NCBI GenBank assembly: GCA_003342895.1
Contig: PTFA01000160.1
Span: 1,508,524 to 1,572,523, forward strand
Length of the DNA stretch: 64,000 bases
Reading direction: 5' to 3'
DNA from: Casuarius casuarius
Lineage: Eukaryota > Chordata > Aves > Casuariiformes > Casuariidae
In this document: piece after piece, positions 12,290 to 26,017 of the stretch
Position numbering within the stretch: the stretch's first letter is position 1
Layout of the letters: each line of letters opens with the position of its first letter
Notes under the pieces: generated by a model
The model's input: the letters and a program-made list of their open reading frames with translations, nothing else
The model's database searches: none
What the model was told of the DNA's origin: nothing
Position numbers and translations under genes: made by a program

Positions 12290-13440
12290 CTGACATGACC
12301 CGGGTAGGGAGTAATGCAGCTGAGAAAGGCCTCTTCGGACCCTGCAAAGCCCGGGCACCGCTCTGCAGGCCCGGTTGCCCCCTCCTTCACCCCGGTACAA
12401 CCTTCTCAAACCACCGTGGTCGGCCCTCCCCGACTGGGCTCCCGGTAAGGGAGGGAGGAAGCAGATCTGCGTCTCCCGGCCACGCCGAAAAAAGCGCAAA
12501 GGAAGCCAAACATGCGATCATCCTACACACCCCTTCCCTAAAGACACTTCACAGCGAGGAAGGGACTAATGACTCCAGCTTCCAGCACCAGCGTCATCCC
12601 GCCACAAACAAGCCTGTCCCCGCGTGGCCTCCCACTCCGTGCCCCGGCTCCGCAAAGCCGGGCCTGGGCTTTGCACGCCGGACTCCCCTCGTGCACAGAC
12701 CCGTCCTTCCGGGGCTGGAGAGGGCTGCTGCGTTCTGCACCGCGAAGCGCAGTGACGTTCATCCCCTGCCCACGCTCAGTTCGGCTTGTTTGGCTGATAA
12801 ATGCTAACTGATCTGCTCCCAGCCCTGCCGGCTCCCAGGACACCCCGAAGACACAGGCTAACAGCCGCAGGCACGGAGAGGGCACGGAGATAGCAATGAG
12901 CGGCTCTGCGGGACCCGGTCCCAGATGCAGCGGGTTTCCATAATTAACCTTCGCAGAGTAAATAGGTCTCACAAGTTTTGGGAACTGCTCCTTGTTGTAC
13001 CGCCAACAAGGGATTGCTCACATGCCTCCATCACGCTCCAGCCCTGAAATACCCCATCTGCCTTGAGCAACACCGACTCGCCGTGATGGAGGAACCGGTG
13101 AGAGCCCGAACGCCGCCGCGCAGAGCCGCCGCTCCCGAGGTGCAGCGGAGCAAGGGAGCAGGGTCACAACGCGACCGCACGCCAGCCCAGGCTGCTGCCC
13201 AGAGCACGCGGACCGGACCACTTTCCTGTTTATATCCCGGTTTATGCCATCTACCGTATGACGCAAGATAAACACGAGGGGAAATCTGGGGACAAAAACG
13301 CTCCTTCAGGCAGCTGGGACAGCAGCAACACAAAAATTGCTGCATAGTGCACTGTGTCGGCGCGAGCGTGCCGAAGCACGGCGGGACGAACACGCTTTCG
13401 GCGCCCTGCCTGTCCCCAGAGTTTCCGTACCTGAGCACGG
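12290..13440. promoter_or_regulatory. Weak CpG-rich zone
   Basis: Seen: CG dinucleotides are clearly more frequent than in flanking intron but less dense than in the islands at 8, 42 and 55 kb. A minus-strand donor-like site (GCTCAG|GTACGG) lies near 13430. No coding continuity with STARD8 is recognisable. It could be a weak promoter, an enhancer, or GC-rich intron. Confidence 0.35.
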
Positions 13441-16400
13441 CAGGTACCAGGTGTGGCCACGTCCTTCACCAAGGCAGGGAGAGGGACCACTGCAGCTGGG
13501 TTTCCCGGCTGCCCTTACACACCACCTTCAAGCGTCACGCCAAATTCTTCCACTCCCAATTACCCTCCAGCCGCTGGCCCCGGATCCAGGAGGACCTCCC
13601 TTCCTCCCCCACCTGCCCCGGCAGCGCTTTCCAGCACGTACTCCATTCCACTACACGCTCCCTCGCCATCCCTCCCAGTCCAGCAAGGGCTCTGCCCAGC
13701 AGCAGCTAGACCAGAAGCTGCAGCGGAGCAGTAAGGTCCTCTCAGAAAGACAGAGGAGAGGAATGAAGGCCCCAGAGAGCTAAACGAATTGCTGTTCTGT
13801 TGTCAAAACAAACTTTCCAGATAGCAAAACATGCTTTACTGCTCCTGGGTATCCCACCGCCCAGGGCAGAGGTGGTATCCAGACTTGACGTGCTCAGAGG
13901 ACTTCCCTCAGGGCAGTAGTTGGATAGTTACTTCCAAGACGGCTCCCCAGACGGCCTTATTTTTGCCCCTCTCACATCTCATCTTAGCTCCAGGGTTATC
14001 TCTCTGAAACACCTCTGTCCTACGTGAGTCTTCACAGCTCCGCACCGCGCTCGCACTCCACTGACGCACAGCACAGAGCACATCTGGCAGCACTGTCGAG
14101 TCACCTCCAAAGCGGTGATCCTGCTTCCCACTTCCCAGCAGGGCCGGGATTATGCAAGTGGGGACACAAAATGCTCGGAGGAAAAAGGTGTTTATGTCAT
14201 TGCTTGAAGAAATTCAGTTTAGAAATTGAATTTTTCATATGCACAGAAATCATATTTCATTCTAAAAAGACGGAAGTGCTAAACATGCAACTGCAAGCAT
14301 TAACTGAATGTGACAGCTTACATTTCCTTTGCTGTAAATGAGCTTAACACTAGTCTTGATTCTGTCTTCTTTTGTTTTAAAGAAAGTTAAAATGCAGTCC
14401 TTCCCACTCAAAATCTGTATAACCTTAATGCTTTGCATTTTAGAAACAGCACTATAAGAAAAAAGCTAAGAGGTCTCAAACAGTACTATGAACTCAGCTC
14501 TGCACCATACACATCCAAAAAGCAACATCTCCCCTTGTAGATCTGCAGCGTAGACAGAAAGCTGCACTTGATCTTTAACAACATTTGATCAACTGCATGG
14601 AGGGAACATAACTACTTCTGCAAACTTTATTGACCAATTTGAAATGCTTGCAGCTTTCAGTGCCTTAAATAAAAATTGCAAGAAAGCACTGAAGTAGCCA
14701 ATTTAGCCCCAACTCAATAACGCTTTGTCATACCTTTGTGAAATGCAAATATGTTATATTCTTTATTTTAAAAAGGGGGAGAAAACTTCTCTCCTTTCAT
14801 TATTTACTTCACTAGGACAATAAAGCTTGACATTCATCTCTAGAGAAGCCAATATTAATCTTACGTAGCAGTGAAGAGTCCCTTCTTCTCTAGGAGTGTT
14901 ACTCTAGACTCAGCATGGCAAGGGGGAAAAAATCACACACGGGCTCAAGAGACATGGGGCGTATGAACTGCTGGAGGAAGAAATCACTGAACCGCTTGGA
15001 CAACGAGATCCAACAGATGTGCCTGCAAGGCGTGGTGGGGTGACAGAGCTGGACCAAGCCGGGGTCCACCTGCACCACCGTTCACTGGTTTTGTTTGTAC
15101 TGCAGCATGGTCCTCTGCTATCTTCAGTCTGTTTCTTGCTAACGAGCCAGGCAAGGAGGACGTAGCCGGTCCTCTGGGGTTCGTGGCTGCTGCTCTCTGA
15201 GGTTTTAGCTTGCAGTCAGCATGGTCGACTAGACTAAGGTAGGTATCTGCGTAGGAGCACTCGCTGCGGGGGTGGGACTTCCTCCGCCCAGGTAATTATA
15301 GATGCACGTTCCCCAGAAACATTTCCGCTCTTCGGTGTCTCTCAGCACCTTTAACCACCTCAGGTTACTTCCTCACAGCCTCCTGCTTCGGACTGCACCT
15401 GGGAACAAGCCTGCTGTGGAGGCTCAGGGGTTAACCGTGCTGCGTTTGAACTCTGCAGCTGCAGAACAGATGTCTGGTGGAAACAGGGAATAGAAAGGGC
15501 ACTAATAGGAAAAGAAACAAAGGGCCAGCAAGGGTGAAGGCCCTTATCTGTCCTTCTCACCTCCCCCACATGCCTTTTTCCAGCTGCTCCAGCCCCAGAG
15601 AAACAACAGGTAAGGCAGAAACTCATTCTCCTCCACCCAACCTGGGAGCAGAGCAGCAAACCCACCCTCGCTTTGCTGAAGGAGAAGGCCGCAGCGGGCA
15701 GGAGGAAGCTCTCTATTCCGATGCTTCGGAAAAGGCAGAGCAAACTCAGGACGGAGGGCCTCTGACTCCCAACCATCCCCTGCACCATCCCGAGAAGATC
15801 AGTCAGTGCCGGCATGGGTGACTGATTGCATCTATCTAGATCTAGACTCGGGGCTGAAAAGTTGCTGTCTTCTCTTTGGCACCAGTTAGGTTATTCCCTT
15901 CCTGAGTTTAAGGATAATGTTGTGTTTACTCTGCTTAGCTGCCCATATCCACGCAAATGCACATATATCTACACAGAGAGAGAAAAGCTTTCCAGTAAAA
16001 AGAAGAGTTAAAAAACATATTTGCATGGCTAAAGCATCCAGCAGGAACATAAACGATGCTTGTAAAAACGACTGCACTGCAACAGAAGTATCTGTTTTCA
16101 GTTCATTACCCTTTACAAGCTAAGAACACCAAGACACTCCAGTACAATTCAAAACAGAGATTTTAAAGAAAAATATGGCACACAACTGGCTAGAATAAAA
16201 GAGGAGCAGCTAATCTAAACTTCGCTCTCACACACATGCGCCGACACAATTCTGCACCTGCAGTCAGCGAGCGAGCCGGTCACGGGTACAAACGGCAGCA
16301 TGCCGGTGCCCAGGAGTGTATCATCGTGTTCACAAGGAGCCTGACGCTGCTTAAACGGCCTTCCCAAAGGGTGCAAATTATATCGGATACTGTGGTTTCT

Positions 16401-19400
16401 GCTCAAAAAGGTGCCTAAGCACGTACCCATTTTCTGTGGCTGCATATGCACTATCCAAGAAGACAGCAGACTTGTACCTCCACCTAATTAAGGTTCCTGA
16501 CACTCCAACCATTAATTGATTAAATATATGATGTCTTAATTACATACATTTCTGCTGTTCAAGGGGCTGCGGTGGCCGAGCGCTTTAGTTTCTGATATTG
16601 AAAACCCAGACAAGAAACAAGATGAAAACAGCTACTCAGATTAACAAAATTAACACTCCTTGCCCATCCTGTATCCCACCCTTTCTAAAACTGCACTGTT
16701 GTTTTCCTGTTGATCATCCCGGTGATCTCAAAGGCTCTTTGTTTGGACTAAGGGACGCCGTCCCCCGAGCCCGTCAGCTGCGTGCCAGGCTCCCCCCGCC
16801 TGCTCCGACGACGTGCCGAGGGGTGACCGCAGCCGCGTGCCCCAGCGAGGAGGAGCCGATCAATGCACTCCTCGACAAAAATGAGACCCCATTTTCCCCC
16901 TGCTTGGAAAAGTATTAGACCCAGCGCTGGCAGAAAGATGCAATTCCAGCCTACCCCTGTCTCCAGCATGCCTAAAATCCGGAGAGCTGCATTACAGGGG
17001 CTGCTTTCACCACAGCACATCCAGCGTGAAACGGGACACGAGCCGTCATGTAAGGCTACCTGTCAAAGCAGAGGAAAAGGGCAATAGTTTTGCTAAAAAG
17101 TCAGAGTATGTGGCAGCCCACCTCTTTGCAGAGAGCTCTCGACTCTGTAACAAGGTGCCTCCAGCTGATGCAGATCCACATCTCTAATCAGTGCTGCCAG
17201 CTGAGGTGTCTCTCCTGTACTACATGCTTGGGAGCTATTCCCAGCTCCTCCGTCTTTTAAATCCAGATATTAAAAAAAACATCACTTGCTTAACACAGGA
17301 GGGAATTTCGCCCTACTTTTATGTACTTGTTTAGAAGAAACTCCAGTGTTTGTCAGCAGAGGAACGCCACGGAGAAGCACTGCACCACGGTCTCTCTGCA
17401 GCTCTGTGTTGCACAGAACTATAAAACAAGCCAATTCCCAACCAAGGAACGCAAAGAGTCCTGTCGACTTCAGCGGGAGTCTTACTCAGTCTCTGGAGAA
17501 CTGTGAAGCCAGATCCAGACCTGTCATAGCCACGAGTAAAGCAGCCTACACCTGGTCTGCGGGCTGGCCGAGCTGAGGGCCAGGCAAGGCAGTGCTGGAA
17601 GCCCCTGCACAAAAGTGCTTTCTTGCAGGAAAAAACGGGCACTAAATTCTCAACAGAGGCACAAAGGGTTACTTTAGGGCTCCTTTTTTCCTTTTTTTAA
17701 ACATCACAGTACAAAGACAGCCAGAATCAAGTATTCCTCCAGCTCTCTGCAATAATTTGCCTCCTTTTTCTGCCTCACCAGTCGCCGCACTTCAGACGCT
17801 GAAACGCGATTCCAAAGTCACCTCCGCTCCCCTGTCCACTTGCAGAGCGCGACCAACTAGCAGCCCACCGGCTATCTCCTTCAGTCAAACTCCGTTTACC
17901 TATTAGTCCCTGCATCTTCATACCGTATCTGGTCCACAGAGAGCTGTGAGAGCAACGGAGGTCTGCAGCTCTACACAGATACCTGCGCGTGCTCGTTTCT
18001 AAACTCGTGCACAATCCTACCAAATGCAAGAAAGATCTCTGCAAAATTAAGGTTTTTAACAATGCAAAATCCTGCATGTGCAGGTGAACACAATACTGCG
18101 GCTTAGGCTGCAAACTGCACGCTTCAGGAGCTTCATTTACAAAATACGGCATCAATGGTATCTTCTACTGCAATGCCCTGTGCAGCATGTGGTGCCTTTC
18201 CCTCCAGCAATCCTGCCCGTACCACTGGAGCAGAAGGGGCTCTAGGAAGCCTTAGCCTGTCGGAGGTGGGATTGTCACAGCTGTCACTACCAGTGGATGT
18301 TTTAAAGATGCTCTCGAAGAGATTTCCTGTCCAAAACTGCACAATTCAGCCCTTCGGCCCTGGACAGCAAAGCCTGCACTGAGCTCCCATCGCACTTCCA
18401 GCATGCATCTCGGTGCCTCGGGGCTAACCTCCCAGAAGAGAGACCTCCCTATGGCTGTCTGGGAGAGAACTACAAATCAAGGCATAAAACCAAAAGAAAA
18501 AAAAAAAGCTCATTATAAAAAGTAGACAAATAACATTTCTCTTGCAAATGTGCAGGTCTGCATATGCTGGGGCAGGACTTTCAGTACGCCCATAGGATCT
18601 ACTCCGTCTTGAGTATTAAGGAATTAATAACAAGCTACAGATCCCCTTTCGCCATCCAAAAAACACAACCGCTCCGCTGGGACGCTAGCAGCATTGCTGT
18701 TGCATTGGTCACTAATACAGCTGCACGGTAATTCCTGGAGAGGAATTTCCATTTGCTACGAACATGTCTGAGTCCCTTCCCCACCCCAGAGCTCGCCCTT
18801 CCTAACTGCGAGGCTCCTTCCCTCTCCTCCCCGCTCCTCCCTGTCCCCCTTCCCTCTACCCAAAAACTGCATTTGTGCAAATAAAGGTTCGCAGGCCATG
18901 AAATTTAACTTTGGCACGGCTGGCGTTTCAGCGCTTCTCCAGGCGTCCCGCCAAAGGCGGCTCTCGTCGCGGCCGCTCTCGGGGGCTGGCGGCAGGCGGG
19001 GGTCAGCGCACAGAGGCGTTTTGGCATGGGCGCAGGAAGCAATAAAAGGTTCGTGCGAGCTGGCATGCAGCAGCCAGAGCGTCTTTACCAGCCTGGCTGA
19101 CTGTGAGAAATGAGCCCAAATATCAAAAAGGCTACAGGACTATTACGTCTGCCGACTCTTCGGCAAGGAGCAGAGGGGTTGAAGCAAAAGCCACCCACCG
19201 AATAACTGAAACCAGTCTATACTTTGTCGCATCCAGTTCCCCCTCCTTCCTTTGCACACACAACTACACCCCCAGTGTTAGTGCCTTCATCTTATCAGGG
19301 CTGCTCAGGGCTCACGTCCGCCGGAGCAACAGAGCCTGACTGCAGCCCCTCTCCGAGCAGCAGGGAAAAGCTCTTCTCAACGCAGAAGCTACAGATGGTT

Positions 19401-19879
19401 CCAAGAACAAAAAGGTGAAAGAAAAACTGGTCTGTTTTCCAAGAAAAAAAACTGTAACAACAGAGAAGAATTGCATCTCCCACCCCTTCCCTCACCCTGC
19501 AGCCTAACAGCCAAAGCAAACTAACTAGACGCAGAGGAAACTGTTTTCAAGAAATCTCTAACAAAAACCATCATTTTGCAAACCGTTTCCACCGCCCCCT
19601 TGAAAGCATGTTCGCTGGCTGAAACCTTCCACAGGGCGAAAATACAAGGCAGGGACACGAGCAGACTCACCATGGCAGAAGCTGCTAATCCTGGCTTTGT
19701 TCATTGGAAACCGTGGATTAAATGCCAGAGGGGGGAAAAAAAAAATCAGCATGACCACTGGCCTCCTTCATCCCCCAGCTTCAGCCAGCCCGAGCACCAT
19801 CCACTGGCAACGGGAGGATTTCCAGCCCAAGGCAGCAACTGGAGTCTCGGATCCTTTCCATGCAGGCCTACGGTACCGA

Positions 19880-20270
19880 GCTGATCACGTCTGCCCTTCC
19901 CGACCCCGCGTGCACGGAAAGCATCTCATTTCTCTTTAGAAACACACGGGACATCTGTGGCTGCGCAGCCAACAGGCTGAGCTGCTTAAATAGCGGGGTG
20001 GGAGCAGGGGGGGGAGAGCGCGAGGAAGCGATAGTGCACACGCGCTGCTTAACTATTTCGAGCTCTTCTTGCACGGCGCCCGGCCGGGCAGGTTCACTTC
20101 CCCCTCCCGCCGCAGCTCGCCCGCCGAGGACAGCCCGGGCTTGCTGGCTCGGGGGCGGTGCGGTCCCACGCCGAAACTGGGCGTGAAACGTTCGGGAGCC
20201 GAAATAGCGAGGTCTGCTCGTGCACCGCAGTCGGGTGCCGCTCCAGCCAGTAAGGCGGCAGTTTTCAGTT
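19880..20270. promoter_or_regulatory. Small CpG-rich segment with a TATA-like motif
   Basis: Seen: a short CpG-enriched stretch. On the minus strand CTATTTAAG (about 19984-19992) resembles a TATA box. About 0.3 kb further along that strand is a strong donor (GCCATG|GTGAGT, exon end 19671), preceded by an ATG at 19704 whose frame (MNKARISSFCH plus G) ends in the phase the SAM exon needs. Inference: a possible minor STARD8 start. The ATG context is poor and there are upstream ATGs, so this is speculative. Confidence 0.25.
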
Positions 20271-23200
20271 ACTAGTGGAAAAACAGGTACTTTTGATCAT
20301 ACCGAAGTGTCCAAATGTGAAGCCTTCCCAAGTGCTGAAGTCTGCATTGCTGGCACTCCTCTCCATCGCCAGCGCAGAGAGGCGGGACTGACGGGGAGCG
20401 CGGGGCACGACCCACGTAAGGAGGCAGGAGAGGACGGAGGAGGACGACGGGGTGCCAGCAAAACCACTTCTCCCGTCTGATCAGATGCTGACCAGTCATA
20501 TCACTGGCCTTAAATCTCAACGGAGTGGCTTTTCGCAGTCAGCCATTCGTATTAAAAAACCGATACCTGTAAGCCATTCTCACAGCCAGCGACGGGCGCG
20601 TGGGCGAACTGAGCCTTTTGAGCGTGCAGAAAAAGGGCAAAGGCTGACAAAACGTAACGTAACGACCGGTGCCATCACAAATTTCCCAGTCCCTCAAGAG
20701 CCTTAAGAGGACCTGAAGCTATGGAAAAAGATGGTTCAGGGGCAAGAACAGGAGCACCTGCTGTGGAAAATACGTAGCCCTGAATTCCCTAATTTGCCAC
20801 AGACTTGGTGGTCTGCTTGGCCCACCTGTGCGTCCTCTTCCCGAGAGCGCGTCTTCCCTTCGCACGGGAAGGGCTCACGTCTCCCTTCCAGACAGACTAA
20901 AGCTAAGGGAAACAACACAGTCCAAATAGACGCTTTGGTCGACGTGATCTAATTAAAAGCACATTCTCTGTAACTTTCCTGATTTGGTGTTTTTGGCATA
21001 AATAATTTACAGAACGAGCTGTGAGATCCCCTAGTTTGAATGGGACCTGGCGGGGGAGATTTTAGGTCCAAAGTGCAGAAGGGGACAGTTTAGAGAGTAA
21101 CAGGCTGGTAAATACATCTGTGAACGAAACCTTGGAAAGGAGAAGGACGAACCCACCCAGCGCACGTGACAGCAGAGCGCGTCCAGCTGACAGCGCTGAG
21201 TTGCCTTGCAGATGTGAAGGCGTCTGAGTGGCCATCCAAATTACCAGCGACCATGTGTAAAATTTCCACCAACACAGGAGGAGTCAAAAGTTGCTTCCAA
21301 ATGTGATCTCATGTACTAGCGATGTAAGAAAGTACCGGGCCTCAAGACAGCAGTGCTGCTACCCTCCAGTCTGCTTTAAAGGAAGATGCCGTGGCCGCTC
21401 CCCGGTCCAGCTCACGATGCACGCTCCACCAAGGCTGCTTAAAGATCCCACAAAACTATTTTGACACAGCAGGTTACTTAAATGCCCAGACTGAGTGTTC
21501 TCAATCCTCTTGGGGCTGAAGGCAAGTATTCCCCTTGCAAAAGTACTGCTAAAAACAAGCCAACACCAGTTAGCCAACTGATAATAAATAATAACCGTAT
21601 TTACAGTAAAAAAGGCCTTTCTATACATATATCATACCAAAAGAAACGAAACCTAGCTGACGCTGCCGGTCCAAGTGGGAGATGAAGAACGGTTTTAACC
21701 AAAGCAGGCTTCCTGCAGGGCCCACGAGCCCACGACAGTCCCGGCTGCACGTGGGTCGGTCCCACCAGCACCCCGGGGACGCCAGCGGGGAGGGCAGGCG
21801 TGTGGGGCAACGGCGGGTGCCGGCACGCTTGTCCTGCCCTCCCCGCTCCAAGGGCATTTTGGTCCAGTTCCCCTTGGGAAAAGCCTTGTCCATGATTAAC
21901 CCTGGCTGCATTAATGCTACCGTGGCACTACAGAAGGAAACCAGACCATAATTTCCAGTTGCAGCAGAAGAGCAGCAGCTGCCTCCTGGGCATCCAGTCA
22001 GGCAGTATTTTTAGGTGGGAGGCAGGGAGGAGAGAGCCTGTGCTGGCTCCGAAGAGGTGAAGGAGGCAGCCGGTCCCCTTGCTGGGAGGAAGCAGGAGAG
22101 GAGGCCGAGAGGCTCCGGGAAGCCGACAGCTCCTTCTCCGGGCACAGGGAAACGGCCCAGGTGCCACCGTGTCCTTCGCAAGTGACAAAAAGGGGAAACT
22201 GGCACAGGTCATTCAGGGAGAAGAGCTGTGGTCCCCTGAAGGTCCTGGGGAGCAATTGCCCTGCAAAAACTAGGGAATGGGGCCTCAGCATGGGGAAAAT
22301 AAATGATACGGGCACCTACGGGTTGGCTTTTTAGTTCACACTTCTGCTTCTCAACCTGTTCTTCTCCTTGTCCCTGTGCAGCCCAGCTGTGGGAGGCACA
22401 AAGGGATGACGTTTTTACCTGATACATCCTAATATAGTCGATAACAAGCAATTATTCAAGTCAAACTCTTGCGTCTCGAGCCCACTAGGTCATGCTGCTG
22501 GCTCCAACACCAAGTTATTTCTCACCTTGTTTCTGGAGGAGTATACACTGATTCCCGGGGGGAAACAACATAGGTCTCTCAGCCCCAAAGAATACAGCAC
22601 TGCAGAAGCACCCCAGTCCTTTCGGTTAGCTTCCTTCCACCCTGGGACGAGAGACAGAGACCAGCGCTAGATGCAGGATACTGACCCAAGCACCACTGTG
22701 ACGGCTTCTGCGTTCTCAGTCATCACTGTCCAGACAAAACTCTCCTCCAAAAACAGAACCATCCAGACCGCATTATGGAGACAGGCTGCGGTAGCGAAGG
22801 AAGCACCGCTACAAACCTGCTGGGCTCCAAGTCCATCATCATCATGAAAACGTGGAAATCAGAGTGAAACCTTAGAACAAGGTTAGAACCCAGATAACAT
22901 GGACCTGAGTTTTATAGAGGCGACCTGAGCCAAATATGAGCCTATAACCCTGTCTCTCTTTTTCTCCCCCTTTCCCCATTGGAAGGAGAGTGTTGTGGCA
23001 GCAGTCCAAGCCCAATACTTCCTGTTCATTATGGAGCTAACAGGAGCTGCTGGAGTGAGCAGGCAAAAAGGCTTTTTGAGAAGTAGTTTTAAAGGATGTC
23101 ACAGTTTTGCAAAGAGACAAAGGAACATTAACAAAAAAAAATACAGAAGTCTCCTTGCCAGGAATGTGGGGAATGTCAGGGAATATTACAAAACAGGATG

Positions 23201-25987
23201 CAAAAGCTGGCCTCAAGCAATGTTATAGACTCATATGCTGGCCTGACAGTCAAGATGTTAAATCCTGATGGAAGCCTAACCAAGCAGCTACCCTGGGAAT
23301 TAAAGACTTGGCTTATCTTGTTGGGTCCAATCTGTCTGTCTGCCACCAAAGGAGTCAGCACAGCGACCTCTGCTTGGGTCAGCTCTTTTCCCCTTTCCCC
23401 CAGACATGCCTACCCACAACCAGGATACAGTCTAAAATGCGGCATTTTCTGTGTATCATAACATTTTCTGAGGAACTAAAGCAAACAAAGCTTCTTGGGA
23501 CACAGCTGAGGACACTGCTAACTTTGTTGCAGATGGAAAATCTGAGGATCCACGGAGAGAACTGGACTCATCTACAGTTGAAGAGTTAGGCCTGAATCCC
23601 AGCCATTTGCTTTAAGCACTAGGAAATACTTCTCAGAGATGGTTTAAATGGCTCTCTTCAACACTTTTATTAGTTAACCAAGTATATCCCTGCCTTTGAA
23701 GGGTTTTAAACACACGTACGCGCACGCCTCCTTCCACAGCTATTCAGGCTCAAGGGAAGTTATGACACTGAATGCGTTAAACTCACTTCTGCGGCGGCAG
23801 ACGGCAAGGTCAGAAGTACAGGAAGACCTCTGTAGGGTCAGGCCGAAGGAGAAGCTGATGAATTAGAAGCAAGCAGGAAGCCCTAATTCAACACACCAAC
23901 CATTTGCAATAGCAGCACAGAAAACAGAGGCCAGTTACTGGCAAAGTAAGTGTCTCCTGGCGGGAATGAACATGTTTTTTCCAGCTTCCCTTCCATGTGA
24001 AAGTCCCTGTTTAAGTAAAAGATTTGTCACACCAAGATCTACTTGGGGTTTTTTGCCTGGCTGAACATTGACCCGACTGAACACAATGATCTTACTTGTG
24101 CTCGTAGCCGGAAGGGCCACGGCCCACAAACAAGAGGGAAGAGGAGTCTGCAGCTGATGGAAGGCAAATTCCTCGCTGGATAAGAATCTGCACGTGGGGA
24201 CTAGAGTGGCAAAGACTCCAGCCCATGTGTGATGCCTTTCAGGGGTTGTCTTAGGAAAATCTTCCTTTAAAAGCAGTCATACTGGAATCTTCACCTAAAA
24301 TCACACACAGAAAAAACTCTCTGACAAAAACCCTGCAGCCAGTGCTAAGTATGCGACACAGCAATGCAACTGTCTGCGCTCTGCATCACTCTGGGACATC
24401 GCACCTTCCAGAGCGGGCACCTCCAGGGCTAACGAGCTTTAACACTGCATTTGGTGTAAGAGCAGGAAGGCCAAAGGAAAGGCTTTTAAGGTGCTCGCTC
24501 AGGTCTCCTTGGTTAGTGGGGAACTAGCTAGGAAGAACCTTCAGGCGAGGATCAAAGTCTGTCCATATTACTGCGTATTGCAGAGCGATGGAGCTAAGCA
24601 GCAACGTCCGACACTCTCGCGCCTCAGAGAGCAGCTCACACGCCTTGGAGCATCTCACTACTGCTTCACTCTCATATTCGAATGGTTTCCATGGAAGTGT
24701 TTTCCATGTGCAAATTTCCACTGCATTCACTTTTTTCATCTTCCAGAACAATGTTTTAAAAAGCTCTTATTTTCTAAAGAAAGGTTTGTTTTTCAGGCTC
24801 AATAGCGTGCAGTAATTCTCCTGTTGACATTTCTGAGGAAAGCCTTTGCCCCAGAAAACCTCTACTTCAGAACTGCGAGCTAACGTCACTTGTGGTAAAT
24901 CAGTCAGCTCATATCCTTCTAAAACTCATCTGTGTCTATTTTTATGAGTTGCTAATTTTTGACTCGCACACTAACGTTTTCTGAAGAGACTCAAAGCCCT
25001 TGGTTAACACTCAGTTTTCAGAAGCAATTACAAAATCAAGTGCTGAGCTTCTCCGAAATGGCTGGTTAGAGAAGTGTCAAACCAGAAGCTGTCTGGCACT
25101 ACTCTTCCGTGTAAAGCTGCCCCTGCTTCTCCAGCCAGTACGCAGCCTCATGTCTCCGCAGGGCGAGAAGCACTAGCACATTAGCCATAGCGACTGCTCA
25201 GGGCACAAGGCTGCCCACCGTCCGGCACAGTCTGAGACAAGCTGCATCTTGCCTTCATTTGAAAAAACGCAGGTTACAGTGTGGTCCTGACCAAGACACT
25301 GGTCAGCCATGCGCACACGAATACGCGTGCACAAGCACCCGAGCCCTACACCCGGGCTCACGTGCACAGACATACACGCACACGCGGGAATACCAAACCA
25401 TCAACGCCACACTGAAGGACTCTGTTGCTCTTGCCTGCTGGCTGGTTACTGGACGTTTTGTTCTTATTTGCCAACAACCTACTTGCAAAACTAAGCAGAG
25501 GGTCACAAGATCTCATCTGGCTAAAATCACTAAGCTGGCATGGAAGAGCTAATTCTCGCTTTCCCTTATGTTGCTCTGCAGTGAGAGGCTTGGGATGCTG
25601 CATTTCCACGCGCTTCTACTGCAGAACTCACCTTTGCCCAGTTCCACTTCAGGTTATGAGGTCTGACACTGGAAACTGGAGTACAGGACTGCTTAGCTTA
25701 GAGTGATATGATTTCCTTTCCATTTCACATTTGCAGCTTCCCCACTTCTGGGAAGAAGTATGGGACATTTCTCCAGTGCTGCACCTCTTCACTTCGGGCC
25801 TGCCAAGGTGGATAAGTGCCTGACGCTGAGCAGAGCTCATTTCTGCCATTTCATTTTCCTCCACACTACCTATAACTTTTCGCCTCGTGCTAGTCCCTTC
25901 TGCCCCAGGAAAGATGCTAGTGTGTACTGAGCACTGGTCCAGGCTACCCACCAAAAAACCCAGCTGAGAAGCGTGGCTGCTTCAGGC

Positions 25988-26017
25988 TGTGGTTGCAACC
26001 AGAAGTGTGGTTGCAAC
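25988..26017. repeat. Twin 12-bp repeat with palindromic GTTGCAAC core
   Basis: Seen: TGTGGTTGCAAC at 25988-25999 and again at 26006-26017. Each contains the self-complementary core GTTGCAAC, and GGCTGT / ACAGCC flank the pair in inverted orientation. The core resembles half-sites bound by C/EBP or RFX factors (inference only). Confidence 0.75.

Noticed and set aside
16565..16585. GGTGGCCGAG, like the A box of tRNA-Ser or tRNA-Leu
   Set aside because: No matching B box or cloverleaf follows.
17897..17924. Minus-strand ATG frame MKMQGLI ending at a donor in the right phase
   Set aside because: No promoter-like context. It is kept as a reminder that phase-compatible ATG/donor pairs arise by chance in a 56-kb intron.
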